Source: Benincasa hispida (Eukaryota; Streptophyta; Magnoliopsida; Cucurbitales; Cucurbitaceae). From it: 64,000 nt of DNA. Location: positions 84,747,060 through 84,811,059 of the forward strand of contig NC_052357.1 of NCBI RefSeq assembly GCF_009727055.1, given 5' to 3'. The notes beneath the pieces were generated by a model. It was not told the DNA's origin. It ran no database searches and saw only the letters and a program-made list of their open reading frames with translations. A program made the translations under genes and the position numbers. This document shows positions 22,586 through 33,780 of this stretch, in pieces (the stretch's first letter is position 1; the number at the start of each line of letters is the position of its first letter).

Positions 22586-23100
22586 CTTTCAAACATGACT
22601 TCAAAAATTTAGCAACATCAGTTTGAATGTTTAATAAAAACATTCTATTCTTTGTCATTTACACTTTAGCAATCATATTATCACGATTATCTCTTATCGA
22701 AAGACTATAACTCTTCATCAAGATATTATAATCTTTCTCTAAGAGTTGTCCCAAACTCAAAATATTAATTTTCATATCAAGCATATAATAAACATTAAAG
22801 AAAAATTCATGCTTCCCATTCTTCAAGTTGATCAAAATATTACTTTTTCCTTTAACAGGAAAATTTGTGGCATCACCAAATATGATATTACCACCAACAG
22901 ATTCATCAAGTTCCTCGAACATTGACTTACATCCATACATGTGATTTCTTGCTTCGCTATCAAAATACCATGCATTATTTTCACATGTTTCTTCACCTTT
23001 GCATGCTAGAAGTAAAGATGACTCACCACTTTCTTCATCTTTCTCAGCATAATTTGCATTTTCTTCTACTTTAGTCCTACGCCTAGAATAATGGCTAAAT
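22586..23100 (-). pseudogene. copia F protease and GAG-pre-integrase
   Basis: The minus strand has WYFDSEARNHMYG at the protease active site (normally DSGA; Gly is replaced by Glu). The open stretch 22659-22940 follows (ELDESVGGNIIFGDATNFP, MLDMKINILSLGQLLEKDY), and the GAG-pre-integrase block continues to SWI near 22586. There the G sequence takes over, before the HLRFGH motif that should come next. Confidence 0.87.
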
Positions 23101-24001
23101 TTATGACATTTATAACATTCAACCTATCTTTATCATATCTCTTTTCTTTATTTGATCTTTCTCCATTTGACTTCAAATAATTTTGTCTTCCACGACCTCG
23201 TGATGAATTAGAGTTCGAATTACTCTCATCAAATTTTCTTTGACCGTAATTTACTCGACCTCGACCTCTGAAATCACCACGTCCATGATTTTTACCATGT
23301 GCTCGACCTCGATTTCCTTTTTCTTGGCTATCTTCTTTATCTCTCAACTGCAACTTTGACTCAAAAAGTTGCTCAATTGTTAGTTTGTTCTTTTCGAGAG
23401 CTTCTCTTCATGGGCTTGAAAAGGAACCCATAAATTGATCTATGGACGTTGTACTCAAATCCTTTGATTCTTCAATAGCTACAATGAGGAAATTGAATAT
23501 TTCATCCAATGAGCGAAGTATCTTTTCTACCACTTACTCATCATCTATCGTCTCAACATATCTTTTCATTTCATTTACTACTACTGGCAATCTTGAAGTA
23601 TAATCTGAAACCGATTCAAATTCCTTCATATGCAATGATTCATAATCACCTCTCAATTTTTGGAGGCAAAACTTCTTGACTCGATCTACTCCTTTGTATG
23701 TGTTCCCCAAAATTTTCCATGCCTGATGTGTAGTAGTTGCTCTAGAAATCTTCTCAAAAGTTGGATCATCGATGGTTTGATGAATGGTGAGAGTTGTTTG
23801 GTCTTTCTTTCTTGTATTTTGCAAAGCTTCTCAGTGATCTTGATTTAAAGTCGCATCACTTTCTGATTCTTCATAACCATTATTGACAATGCCTCATACA
23901 TCTTGTGAACCAAGTAGAGCTTTCATATGAATACACCAACTACTATAATTTTCTTTCATAAGTCGAGGCACTTGGAAGGGAACCAATTTTTTATTTTCCA
24001 T
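23066..24001 (-). pseudogene. copia F gag
   Basis: From an ATG at 24001-23999 the minus strand reads MENKKLVPFQVPRLMKENYS, a copia gag start. It has stops at about 23890 and 23835, then the UBN2/retrotrans_gag block at 23534-23824 (TIDDPTFEKISRATTTHQAW, GVDRVKKFCLQKLRGDYESL). The basic RGRGR-rich C-terminal region is at 23066-23353, followed by a frameshifted C-x2-C zinc-knuckle region. It lies 3 kb from the RT part because of the G insertion. Gag would form the virus-like particle that packages element RNA. Confidence 0.87.
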
Positions 24002-24032
24002 TTGCAAAATAATTATTGTTTTTCAAATTCAA

Positions 24033-24044
24033 GCTCTGATACCA
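24033..24044 (-). other. primer binding site of copia F
   Basis: The complement is TGGTATCAGAGC, a perfect match to the standard plant copia initiator-tRNA-Met primer site. It lies 3 bases inside the 5' LTR. Confidence 0.93.
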
Positions 24045-24047
24045 CTT

Positions 24048-24439
24048 TGTTGGAAGTGTGTGATGGACACTCACAAATAAATAACCAACAAACGAATATT
24101 TTAGAGAAAACAAAAACACTTTTTATTGAAAGACTCTTCGAACTTGGTTCACACTTTTGATTGAACTCTCTTTGTGCGTTCTTCTCTACACACTTGGATA
24201 CATCAACAATGTCAATGTCAATCCTATTTATAAGATTGTCATGGGTAAATTTAAATACATAACTCACACCCTAATTAAACATACATGGAACAATTAAAAT
24301 CCTACACTTAATTCATGTGAAACTCTACTAAATTAACTCTTACATTAACATACTTAATTAACCCTCATCCTTTAATTTTTAGTTCTCACTAATTAATTCA
24401 TCTATACTTATCTAATTAAAACATGTTTAATTTTCAACA
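24048..24439 (-). repeat. 5' LTR of copia F (392 bp)
   Basis: Direct repeat partner of 17225-17621, with the same ends. It is next to the PBS on its inner side and the target duplication GTTTC (24440-24444) on its outer side. Confidence 0.93.
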
Positions 24440-24444
24440 GTTTC

Positions 24445-24985
24445 AGTGTGGAAAATCTTGGAAAAAATATTTTTCTTTTTAAATTCTATTCTATAAGAGA
24501 TAAAGAAATGGTTCTTTGGCTAGGGCCATGGTTGATGGATAACTCGTTGTTAGCGCTGGATGCCCCCAAAGCAAACAAAAAAGTATCATAGTTATCCTTC
24601 AATAAAGTGGCTTTCTGGGTTCAATTATTAGACATTCGTCTTTGCTTTTAGAACAAATTAATGGCCAAACGATTGGGGGATGCAATGGGGATTTTCTTAG
24701 AAGCTCATTGTGATCAAGAAAACTTCTATTAGGGAGAAAATTTTAGAATAAAATCTTGATAGACATTAATAAACTTCTAAGAAAAGGAATATGGATTGAA
24801 CCAGGGGGAGATCGGGAAAGTACTTGGATATATGCTAGATATAAAAGATTACCAAACTTTTGTTATAGATGTGGGAGAATTGGTCATATGGTTAAATAGT
24901 GCAAAATGATTCTAGAAGAGACCAATATAGAAACATAGATCTTTCAATATGACAATTGGTTAAAATATCAAGGTAACAATCCAAA
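24445..24985 (+). pseudogene. 3' part of a DUF4283/zinc-knuckle pseudogene
   Basis: Across several frames the plus strand gives the DUF4283 hallmarks: a KFYSIRDKEMVLWLGPW-like block, DNSLLALDAPKANKKVS, a VAFWVQLLDI block, then RLGDAMGIFLEAHCDQENFY. A zinc knuckle CYRCGRIGHMVK-x-CK follows near 24864-24907 (the residue before the last Cys is a stop). In plants this DUF4283 plus zf-CCHC_4 pairing occurs in LINE-like ORF1 proteins and related nucleic-acid-binding proteins. The gene was already decayed or decayed after copia F inserted. Full function cannot be inferred from this fragment. Confidence 0.7.
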
Positions 24986-26565
24986 TGTTGGGGTTGATGT
25001 CCTAAATCTCGTGGTTTCGTAATTTGTAAATTTATTTGTATAAATAGATTATTTATTTAATAAAATAAGTTGTTATTTTATTTAACATTTAGTTGTATTA
25101 ATTCAACCAATAAATAAAAATCTAAGGCTATTTCATGTAGCTTAAACATGTATATGGAGACATACAGGTAGATCATGTTTAAGTAATAATCTGACCGGTC
25201 TGTAGTAGATGAATATGACTAGGTATCTTATCCTGGTAACTCTATGGATACGATCCACTTTTTAATTGTTACAATTGTTTTAAAGTGTTACTAATAATTT
25301 GATTATGATAATTCATGTGTAGACATGTGAGTGGAGGTATCCTATACAAAAAGTTTATATAAGACTGAACCACAAAATAATTAGTCTCTCTTTATAACAC
25401 CGTTACTTGAAGAGACTTACATTTCACCACGATGATAATATGTGACTTGACCTTAATCCTGAGTGAGTTGTGAACTTCTGCCTATGAGGGTAACCTTTTG
25501 ATTTGCATAGGTGAGAGTGGCCAGATTCGTTGACTCAATATGCCTACCATTTTGGGGATCCGTTCGAGTGGGGAGTTGGGAATACGGTTACACAAGAAGG
25601 AATTCACTCTTTCCCATTGTTAGAGCAAGTAGATAAATTGCTTCCTTAAGGGCTGATTCCAGGTCTTGAACAATAGGGCACCTTACCTTCTCACTGGCCA
25701 GAGAGCAGTTTGCTTATAGCAGGATTATGACTAATTATTCATTAGAGGGATTTGTGGTACTTAAGAAGTTAGATGTAATCTAGGGCTAAAACGGTAATTT
25801 TGACCCAATTGTACTTACGAGTAATTTGTGAATGGTCAACGAATTGTTGATTGGTTATATCCAATGGACACAGAAATATATCTACAGTGTGAAAAATGTA
25901 GTTATCGGTCTTTAGTGGAGTTATCAAAATTTAATGAATGTAGATTAATTTAATTAAAGAGTTTAATTAATTAATCCAATATTATTGGAGCTTCTAGTCT
26001 GTAGGTTCATAAGGTCCCTTGTTAGCTCATTAAGGATTAATGAAAATCAAATTAATTTTGGATTACTTTGAATTCTTCTAATTATTGATACAAAGTTTAA
26101 TGAGATAAATAAATACTTGAATATGATTTAAATATTAATTATATGAATGAGATTCATATAAATACGAACTAAATTTAATATGGATATGATTCATATCAAT
26201 ACTATAGGTTATATGAGAGAATAAAAACTATAGGTTATATTATACGTGATATCATATAAACTATAGATTATGTATTATATATGATATTATACATAGTTTA
26301 TTTTAATTATATTATGCTTAATATAATTAAAAATAAAATAGGGAGATATTTCTGTAGTGTGAGAGGAGTTATCTGATAACTTCCCCTCACTCTCTCATAT
26401 TGAGAAAGGTAGAGGATTTGGGGCATCTTTTTATTACGTAAAAGTGATTTGAGAAATCTCTCTACACTCCTACTTTATCTTCCTCCTTTATCAATTCTCT
26501 CAAGAACAAATCTTCCTTCCTTCACCAAAATTAACAAACAAGTCCACAAAACTCTGCTTGATTAT
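24986..26565 (+). repeat. G-type LTR, truncated at its 3' end
   Basis: Begins TGTTGGGGTTGATGTCC and follows the same landmark order as the other G LTRs. It continues to a TTCCTTCCTTCACC-rich end that corresponds to the region around 20830-20900 in the reversed copy. The last few hundred bases are missing because gypsy H1 begins at 26566. The segment 26080-26340 is very AT-rich. Confidence 0.82.
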
Positions 26566-27968
26566 TGACATGCAATGTGTACGCATAAGTGAACGTGATC
26601 AAGCTATAATATATTAAAACGACATAAAAGGCCAAGTATCGTCCTCAGGGATCAAACAAACAGTTTTTACTTAACTATTCAGAAATATATCGATTTTAGT
26701 TAGGAAATTGAAAAGTCAAATTGAGTGATTTTTATTTGATTACAATAAAACAAAACAAACAAATGAAATTTCAGATTCAAAAAGTGTTCTAAAGTGTCAG
26801 TTTTCATTACATATTTCATTGAACAATATTTAGATCAATCATGGAATTAAGCATACCGTTTATCTAAGTTTAGAAACTAATTTTCGAATCATTATCTTTC
26901 AAAAATAATTCTTTCTCATGCAATTCTAATTGATAACTAATGTCGTGATATCAAATTAAAACCCATGACATTAAACATTATCGTCATAAACTTTTACTAC
27001 TCCCCTAACTATATACGTGATTGGTTAATAGCAATTTAATGTTACAAGTTCAATTAAACATACAATCTACCGAATTAAATATTCAATCTAACATTTATTG
27101 ATGGCCAATCAAAATCAATCAACACAGTAATATTAAAAGATAAATAGTTGCGCAATTCCACGAAATTCCTAAATATTAACTCAAATCTATATGTAAATCC
27201 AACAACAACCTAAAATAAAGAGTCTAGTCATATATAGTTCTCAAAGATATATTATCATACAAGATTGATAGCATTCGAGATGAGAGAAAGAAAAAATCAG
27301 AAAAAACACCATACGAAGTGCTCCTCCTCAGGTAAAAATCGCTAATCTTCTCTCTGTTAGCATGTCGGGAAGTCGAATGGTCTCCCAATTGGTCTTCAAT
27401 CTCTACTTCGGCAATAACTCTTTCTTTTTGGTCTCAAAATTAGGTTTGCAATTAGATCAAAATTCTCCATCTCAGAGTTCAGAGTTGTATAATTAATCAG
27501 AGGGTTGAAATTTGGCACCAAACCCTTGCCAAAATTATCAAAATTTCCAAATAAGGAAAGCCAGCATCGCAACACTTCGACAACAATGTTGCACGCTAGT
27601 CTTATTCTATCAAAGCATTATAACGCTTAGGCTTAGCATTGCAACGCTGCATCCCAAAATCCAGCTACTGCCTTTTTTCGTTGAACACCGCTTTACATCG
27701 TAGCGTTGCAATGCTACAACTAGCATTGCAACGCTCCTATTTTGTTTGGAACATTGCATTTCCCCCCTCTTTTCTTCACTCCCTTTGGCCCATTGCTCGG
27801 TTTTGACTCCTTTAAGCCTAATTTAATCCTTTTTGGCTTATTTGGAGTATAGTTAACTTCTCGATCATAAATCCTGGAAATCACTAGTAAACACATCACA
27901 TATGATAAAAACATATTAAAAACAATCCTAAATCTAAGGCCAATAACGCACATTTTGTATGCATTTCA
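26566..27968 (-). repeat. 3' LTR of gypsy H1 (1403 bp)
   Basis: Read on the minus strand it starts TGAAATGCATACAAAATG, immediately after a PPT-like AAGTTTGGGATGG, and ends GCATGTCA. It contains several AGC(G/A)TTGCAACGCT palindromic motifs (27555-27745), also found in the H2 LTRs. The adjoining 3' region matches H2 and establishes the family. Short open frames inside are not genes. Confidence 0.8.
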
Positions 27969-29057
27969 CCATCCCAAACTTAAGATTGTGCTACTACCGA
28001 GCAAAGAAGAAACAAGAAAATAGAAGAGTTCTAAATAAGTGTGCTAGTGATTCATGCCTCAGAGAATAGTTAGTTGAGAACTCAAACATAAACATTCAAG
28101 CAAGTCTATTGTTATGATCATCTATGGAAAAATCTAATAATCTCCAATGTGTGTGTAGGCAAGTTATAATCAATTTAAAACTCAGAGACTAAAGTTAGGT
28201 TTAAGAAAGCTTCTCCAGTTTTCCCTCTACTCTAGCTCATGCACCAATCATCAAGTATCAACACATTTCAAGAAAGTAATATGTCTACTGAAATGCCTTG
28301 GTTTTAAAACTTGCATCATTTTACCTAAGGACACTAGCTTTCACACACTCACCGTAGGGAACTGTACCTAATTAATTCCTAGGTGTCCTAATTGAACACA
28401 GGAAAGTAGCTCTTCTTACCCCCATCCATGCATACACATTACAAGTTTATAAAACATAAAATAAAAAATTTCTTTTAAGCACATGAATGATCAATCTATT
28501 TTTTCGAAAGGCCAACAAAATATTTTATCTTTCCTCTTAGTCTAACATTACAATCCATCATGCACATCAACTCTCTAACCGGTGGGGCTTTTCGAGGTGA
28601 CAACCAAATAAACTAAACATTATTCTAGTTTTAGTTAACGTTTCTAAATTAAAGTGACTACGTGCTCATGATATTGGAAACTCAAAGATGGACATAGAAA
28701 GATCATACTTAAAGATATTACTCTCCTATTTCCACTATGAGTCATTCAACATGCATATTCATGTCTCATCATGGATAATCAACATCAACAACAAAGAACA
28801 AATAACTCTCAAAAAATATTTCAAAATTCAATCAAAATTTTTAAAATTTTCTTCAAAATTTCAAAGTAAACATGCGTAGCAGGATAAACAAACAAACACA
28901 AAAGTATGAAAATACCTCCCAGCCCAAACTTAGAAATTTACATTGCCCTCAATGCAAGAAAAGAATAAAGCCTAGAAGTGTGCAAGAGTCCACCAAACAA
29001 GCTAGTGAAAAGAGTACTTTATGTTGCAATTAGAGCTTGAAAAATAAAATATGACAA
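27969..29057 (-). other. 3' untranslated region of gypsy H1
   Basis: Non-coding DNA that matches the H2 region 60880-61970 in reverse complement. Shared blocks include GAGCACGTAGTCACTTTAAT, GGTTGTCACCTCGAAA, TGTATGCATG followed by a G-run, and GGAAAACTGGA with the CTAACTTTAG block. It ends at about 29057, where a copia B fragment begins, so H1 is truncated. Confidence 0.8.
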
Positions 29058-29886
29058 CCTAAGACACCTCAAGAGGTTGAGCAAATGAGACGAATTCCCT
29101 ATGCTTCAGCTGTTAGAAGCCTCATGTATGCAACATTATGTACTAGACCTGACATTTGCTATACAGTAAGGATTATCAGTCGATATCAGTCCAATCCAGG
29201 ATTAGATCACTGGACGACAGTCAAAATGATTCTCAAGTATCTTCAGAGAATGAGAGACTATATGTTCGTGTATGGAGATAAGAATTTGATCCTTACAGGA
29301 TATATAGACTCTGACTTTCATACTGATAGAGATTCTCGAAAATCGACATCAAGGTCAGTGTCCACTCTGAATGGAGGGGTTGTAGTTTGGCAAAAGATCA
29401 AGCGAGGATGCATTGCAAACTCCACTATGGAAGCCGAATACATAGCCGCTTGCGAAGCTACTAAATAAGTTGTTTGGCTTAGGAAGTTTCTTACAGATTT
29501 GGAAGTTGTTCCAAATATGTCTTTGCTGATCACTGTCTATTGTGATAACAGCGGGACTGTGGCAAATTCCAAGGAACCTCAGAGTCACCAAAGATACAAG
29601 CATATTGAACGGAAGTATCATTTGATTAGGAAAATTGTGCATCACGGTGATGTGATAGTCACGAAGATCACGTCAGAGAACAACGTTGTCGATCCATTTA
29701 CAAAGGCTCTCATGGCTAAAGTGTTCGAGGGTCATCTGGAGAGTTTGAGTCTATGGGACACGTGGCACCTTGTCTTGGGCACGTGGGAGATGATACTGAG
29801 GTATAGTGTGTGCCCTAGTTTATTGTATATTGTATGTTTTATGTATTGTACATTAGTCTCCTAAGGCATTAGGACAAGTGGGAGAT
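29058..29886 (+). pseudogene. truncated copia B copy: RNase H and 3' end
   Basis: The plus strand gives the RT/RNase H connection (RRIPYASAVRSLMYATLCTR), then YIDSDFHTDRDSRKSTSRS and STMEAEYIAACEATK. After one stop there is a second open stretch (VYCDNSGTVANSKEPQSHQR, KHIERKYHLIRKIVHHGDV, FTKALMAKVFEGHLESL). A GGACAAGTGGGAGAT polypurine tract at 29871-29885 abuts the following LTR. This is the 3' end of a B element lacking everything upstream. It uses the LTR at 29887 as its 3' LTR. Confidence 0.9.
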
Positions 29887-31083
29887 TGTTAGGATTAGTG
29901 TCCTAATTCTCCCGGTGGTCTCATAGTTTGTAAATTTTTTTGTACACATTGTTATTAATAAAATAAATGTTATTTTATTTGTATTTACTCATATCCAATA
30001 AACTAAGATCCGTGGTTATTTCATGTAACTTAAGCATGTATGTGAGACATACAAGTGGATCATACCTTAAGTAATAACCTAAATGGTCTGTAGTATAAGG
30101 ATAAAGAAGGGATACCTTATCCTAGTGACACTACAGATACAACCCATTTTGTAGATGTTTACAAGTGTTGTAAAGTGCTACAAATGGTCTGATCCTGACC
30201 AATCGTGTAGAGACATGCGAGCGGGGGTGTCCTATATAAAGAGTTTATATAAGACCGAACCACGAAATGATTAGTCTCTTTATATAACGCCGTTGATAAT
30301 AGAGACTTACATTTTACTAAAATAACCATAGGTGACATGACCTTAATTCTGAGTGAGTTGAGAACTTCTGCCTATGAGGGTTGTCTTTTGATTTGTATGG
30401 GTGAGAGTGACCAGATTGCCAACTCAACAAGTCTACCATCTTGGGATTCGTCTGATTGAGGAGTTAGGAACTCAGCTACACAAGACAGCCGTTGAGAGCA
30501 CACACGATCATTTAAAGAGTTGACTATACGATAGTTACTCGTTGATCGTTGCTACAAGATCGAGTAGCAAAGTCTATATGATAGGCTTCCATTATCTAAA
30601 TGATCGAGTACATCGTCTATACGATAGATAGTCTTGCTATCTCCCACTTACTCGATCGTATACCTCCTGTCTTCCTCAATCCAAGATCATACAGAGCCCA
30701 CAACTCCTGGATTCTCACATCAAGAATACCAAGGTAACACTTGTAGTGGTGTTTTAACTCAGTTTGTGGATTGAGTTAGACTCGATTGGGATCGAGGTTC
30801 ATTAAGACGATCATTGTGTTCGTGTTCGTGTTGTTGGCTGTTCTGGTCATTGCGTTCAATGCATTGTTGGATGCATTAGACATTGATCGAGGGATACTTG
30901 AAGAATAGTTCTTCAAAGATACGCATACTCTATCCCTTGTATTCTCTTATAGCATGTTGTAATTTCTATTTATGCATAATTTGTTTGTTTCCAGTTAGAC
31001 TATATTGTTATGCTCATTTTGAATGGAATTTGGAACGATCCACTTTTGCTGCTCATGGAGATCTCTGTTTTAGATTTCCTTCA
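29887..31083 (+). repeat. 5' LTR of B1 (X-type, internally deleted)
   Basis: Runs from TGTTAGGATTAGTGTCC to AGATTTCCTTCA, just before a PBS. It is 1.2 kb. Relative to other B LTRs it jumps at about 30487 from the GGAACTCAGCTACACAAGAC landmark to the ACACACGATC array region, an internal deletion of roughly 1 kb or more. Its 3' half matches 39830-40431, not the Y segment, which shows which 3' LTR it pairs with. Confidence 0.88.
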
Positions 31084-31085
31084 AT

Positions 31086-31098
31086 TGGTATCAGAGCC
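31086..31098 (+). other. primer binding site of B1
   Basis: TGGTATCAGAGCC, a perfect plant copia tRNA-Met primer site, two bases after the LTR end. Confidence 0.95.
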
Positions 31099-33210
31099 AG
31101 ATTATTTTGATATTCCAAATTCTATTACTGTATTGAACTTCTTTTACAGTCATGGTGGGTTTTAAGTTTTCTACAATGCATTTAAGCGTTAAATGTGTTT
31201 GTGGATGTGTTGATGGATGTTTACAGGATGATTTCCTCTATTTAAAGCTTTCTTTAAGTTTGAAAAGTGTTAATTTCTTTAAGTTTACACGATCGTTTAG
31301 ACGATTATGCTTTATCACATCGTTTTCGTTTACTTGATCGTTTAAGGCATGTGTTGCACGATCTACGCTGCACGATCGCGTGACCTTCATGCTTCATCGC
31401 ATAGTCAAAGGTACACGATCATTGCTAAACGATCATTTATGCTCTTACAGCATTGCTTGATGATCACAAAGAGTTGTTACACGATCAAGGAGATGCGATC
31501 TTCGCCTGGACGGTTCAAGTCTCAGTTTGCCTGTTTGAACCAGTGGACTCATTGCTCTTTGTAATAGTTAGCTTTTTCTTGAGGATTTGAGGCTAATTAT
31601 CCTGGTCCATCAACTTTTACTTGATGTACATGAGATGTATTTTTTTTTTATATGCCATAGTGCATGACATATAGATTTAAAACCACTTTAGGTTATGCGT
31701 TTTATTCATGCATCATATATTATAAGTGTTATAATATAGTTAATGGCATGATGAAATTACAAGAAAGCATGCTCATGCATCATATAATATAAGAGTTATA
31801 TTTATGCATGCATTAAGCATATTCATGCATCATCTTTATATTATAAGTGTTATAGTATAAGGGTGTATGAGAGCATGTATTCTTGGTTCATTGCTTTGTT
31901 ATATAAGTGTTATATACCAGTAGTAATGAATGAACAATGCATAGAGCATGACACTTAGGCTTATTTATAAGAGTTAAGAATGCTTTGTATGTGTTGCTTT
32001 GCATTGTGGTTGGTTTTAGTTGTTTCCTGTTATAAGAGTTATAATTGAAATTAGAACTAAAATCAATAAGAAAGAGTTGCATGCGAACTTAGGTGAACTC
32101 ATGTTTTAAAAGGGTTTTAAAATTTGATTGAGATAGACCTAAGTTCTTGGTTCTAATGAGATTAGACAACTAAGTTTAATTTTTTAAATCGGTTTAATAG
32201 GATTAAATTGATTTCCATAAAAGATTAAATTTATATTAAATCTATCTATAAGGAACCTTTTATCTAAGGCTGATTCTAGCTAGACTGGGGTATTTAAGCT
32301 GACAAAAACAGAACACCCATACCTGAGATCCTACCTAGAAAGGTGAATTAGATAGATTTGCTACAAGCATACAATAGTTGATCAAAGACTTCGTTAAAGA
32401 GTTTAATGAATGATGATCAATAATTGTTCAACTTTTTAATGTAAGAGTTACTTTTGGGCAAACTTAAAAAGTCACTTAGTTAAAATTGTTAGCCGTGTTT
32501 TTTCTAAGTAAACTAAACCCTAGGTTATAAAATACTCAGTGGGAGGAAAATATATATATGATATGTCAATTCCACTCAAATTTCTCCCTGAATGTTAACG
32601 CCGTTAGATTCAAGCTTGGCCTCGTGGTGCCCTGGGAGCATCCCCCTTCGGATGGTGTTTGCATGAGTCAATATCAAGGTGGACGGAGAGAGTATTTATA
32701 GTAAGTGGGTGAAAGATTTGTGTCAATATGTCCTGCGGTCTCCTTTATTGTTTGCACCATGAGATCTTCTTGCATGGCCTCGTGACGCCCTGGGAGCGTC
32801 CCCCTTCAGATGGTTTGTGCAGTTGGTCAATATCAAGGTGAAATCCAAAAACGGATAGGGTTGCTTTAGTTTTTTCCCCAATCGGATTTTTTCCCTTCAG
32901 ATTGGTTGCTTGGGGCGAAACTCTAGGATTTAAAATGAAGGGTCACACTTACAGGAAATTGTTAAGCAAGTTAATGATTTTTTGACCAAATCAATGATGG
33001 CTAGTCATTATAGGAACAAGAGTTGTTCTGGTGTTAATGATTAGTTGAGAGTGTCTCAATTCAGAGGAGGGATAAATTGACTACCCTTCAATGGCTTTTG
33101 TCCTAAACCATTGAAGCGTCATTGCAATACTAGATGTCACAGGGGTTCATTTAGATTTTGCTAAACCAGATTGGATTTTATTTTAAGAGTATTTGTTAAA
33201 ATCTAATGTA
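31099..33210 (+). other. long 5' leader of B1
   Basis: About 2.1 kb non-coding. A GATCGT-type motif cluster lies just after the PBS (31285-31510). An AT-rich part with repeated TATAAGTGTTATA-type and CATGCATCAT motifs follows (31690-32050). A module containing GGCCTCGTGGTGCCCTGGGA occurs twice with a spacing of about 158 bp (32611-32700 and 32770-32850). Last is a conserved segment around GGGTCACACTTACA (32935-32960). The module and the last segment are recognisable in the C1 leader. Confidence 0.78.
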
Positions 33211-33780
33211 AATCAATGTGTTTGTTTTCAACAACATGTATGATTTTTCGTTAGTTGCCTCTTTTTATTTGACCGATTACATACATTGGAAAGAGTCTCT
33301 TAAAACATATTTCGTGGTAAACGACCCCGAGTTTGTCATGGTTGAGGAATGTCCTCAAGTCCCGACCTTTGATGCACCGCGAAATGTTCGTAATGCATAT
33401 GAGGTGTGAATGAAGGCTAATTCGATGGCCTGACTTCACATTTTGGCTAGCATACCTGATGCATTAGCCAAAAAAGTTGAGAACATGGTCATTGCACGTC
33501 AAATCATAGACTCGTTGCAAGAATTGCTTGAATGTCAGTTCTCACTTTTTATGCAAATATGAATGGATGACAAAGAAACCAGTAATGTCAGTTCTAAAGA
33601 TAATCTCCAGTCTTTCTTGAATGTCAAGGGACTAAAGGAGAAAGCAATTGTTGCTCACTTTTTTGAAGTTCATCGATGAGAATTGTTCTCTAAAATGGAA
33701 CTTGGAGCTTATTTAGGTTCTGATACTGATCCTACTACTCTAGAAGAGGAAGAAGTCTAAAGACAGTAATTGTGAATTAT
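33211..33780 (+). pseudogene. B1 gag remnant
   Basis: The plus strand contains gag N-terminal blocks (DYIHWKESLKTYFVVNDPEF, EECPQVPTFDAPRNVRNAYE), a stop, then KANSMA and an ALAKKVENMVIARQIIDSLQ block. The rest is badly shifted (SSKDNLQSFLNVKG), and the zinc-knuckle region is absent. Gag is therefore shortened by internal deletion compared with a full copia gag of about 300 residues. A KDNLQS-like junction leads to the protease region. Confidence 0.78.

Larger units (their letters stand above)
17225..24439 (-). mobile_element. copia element F, both LTRs present, nested G LTRs inside
   Basis: LTRs at 17225-17621 and 24048-24439 both start TGTTGGAAG and end TTTCAACA as read on the plus strand. 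A target duplication GTTTT/GTTTC (17220-17224 and 24440-24444) flanks the element; one base has diverged. A perfect PBS complement (GCTCTGATACCA) lies at 24033-24044, and a purine tract (AAGGGGAA on the minus strand) abuts the 3' LTR at 17622-17629. Gene order on the minus strand is gag, protease, integrase (mostly lost), RT, RNase H. About 3 kb of the 7.2 kb is foreign G-type LTR sequence. It splits a DUF4283 pseudogene. Confidence 0.92.
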
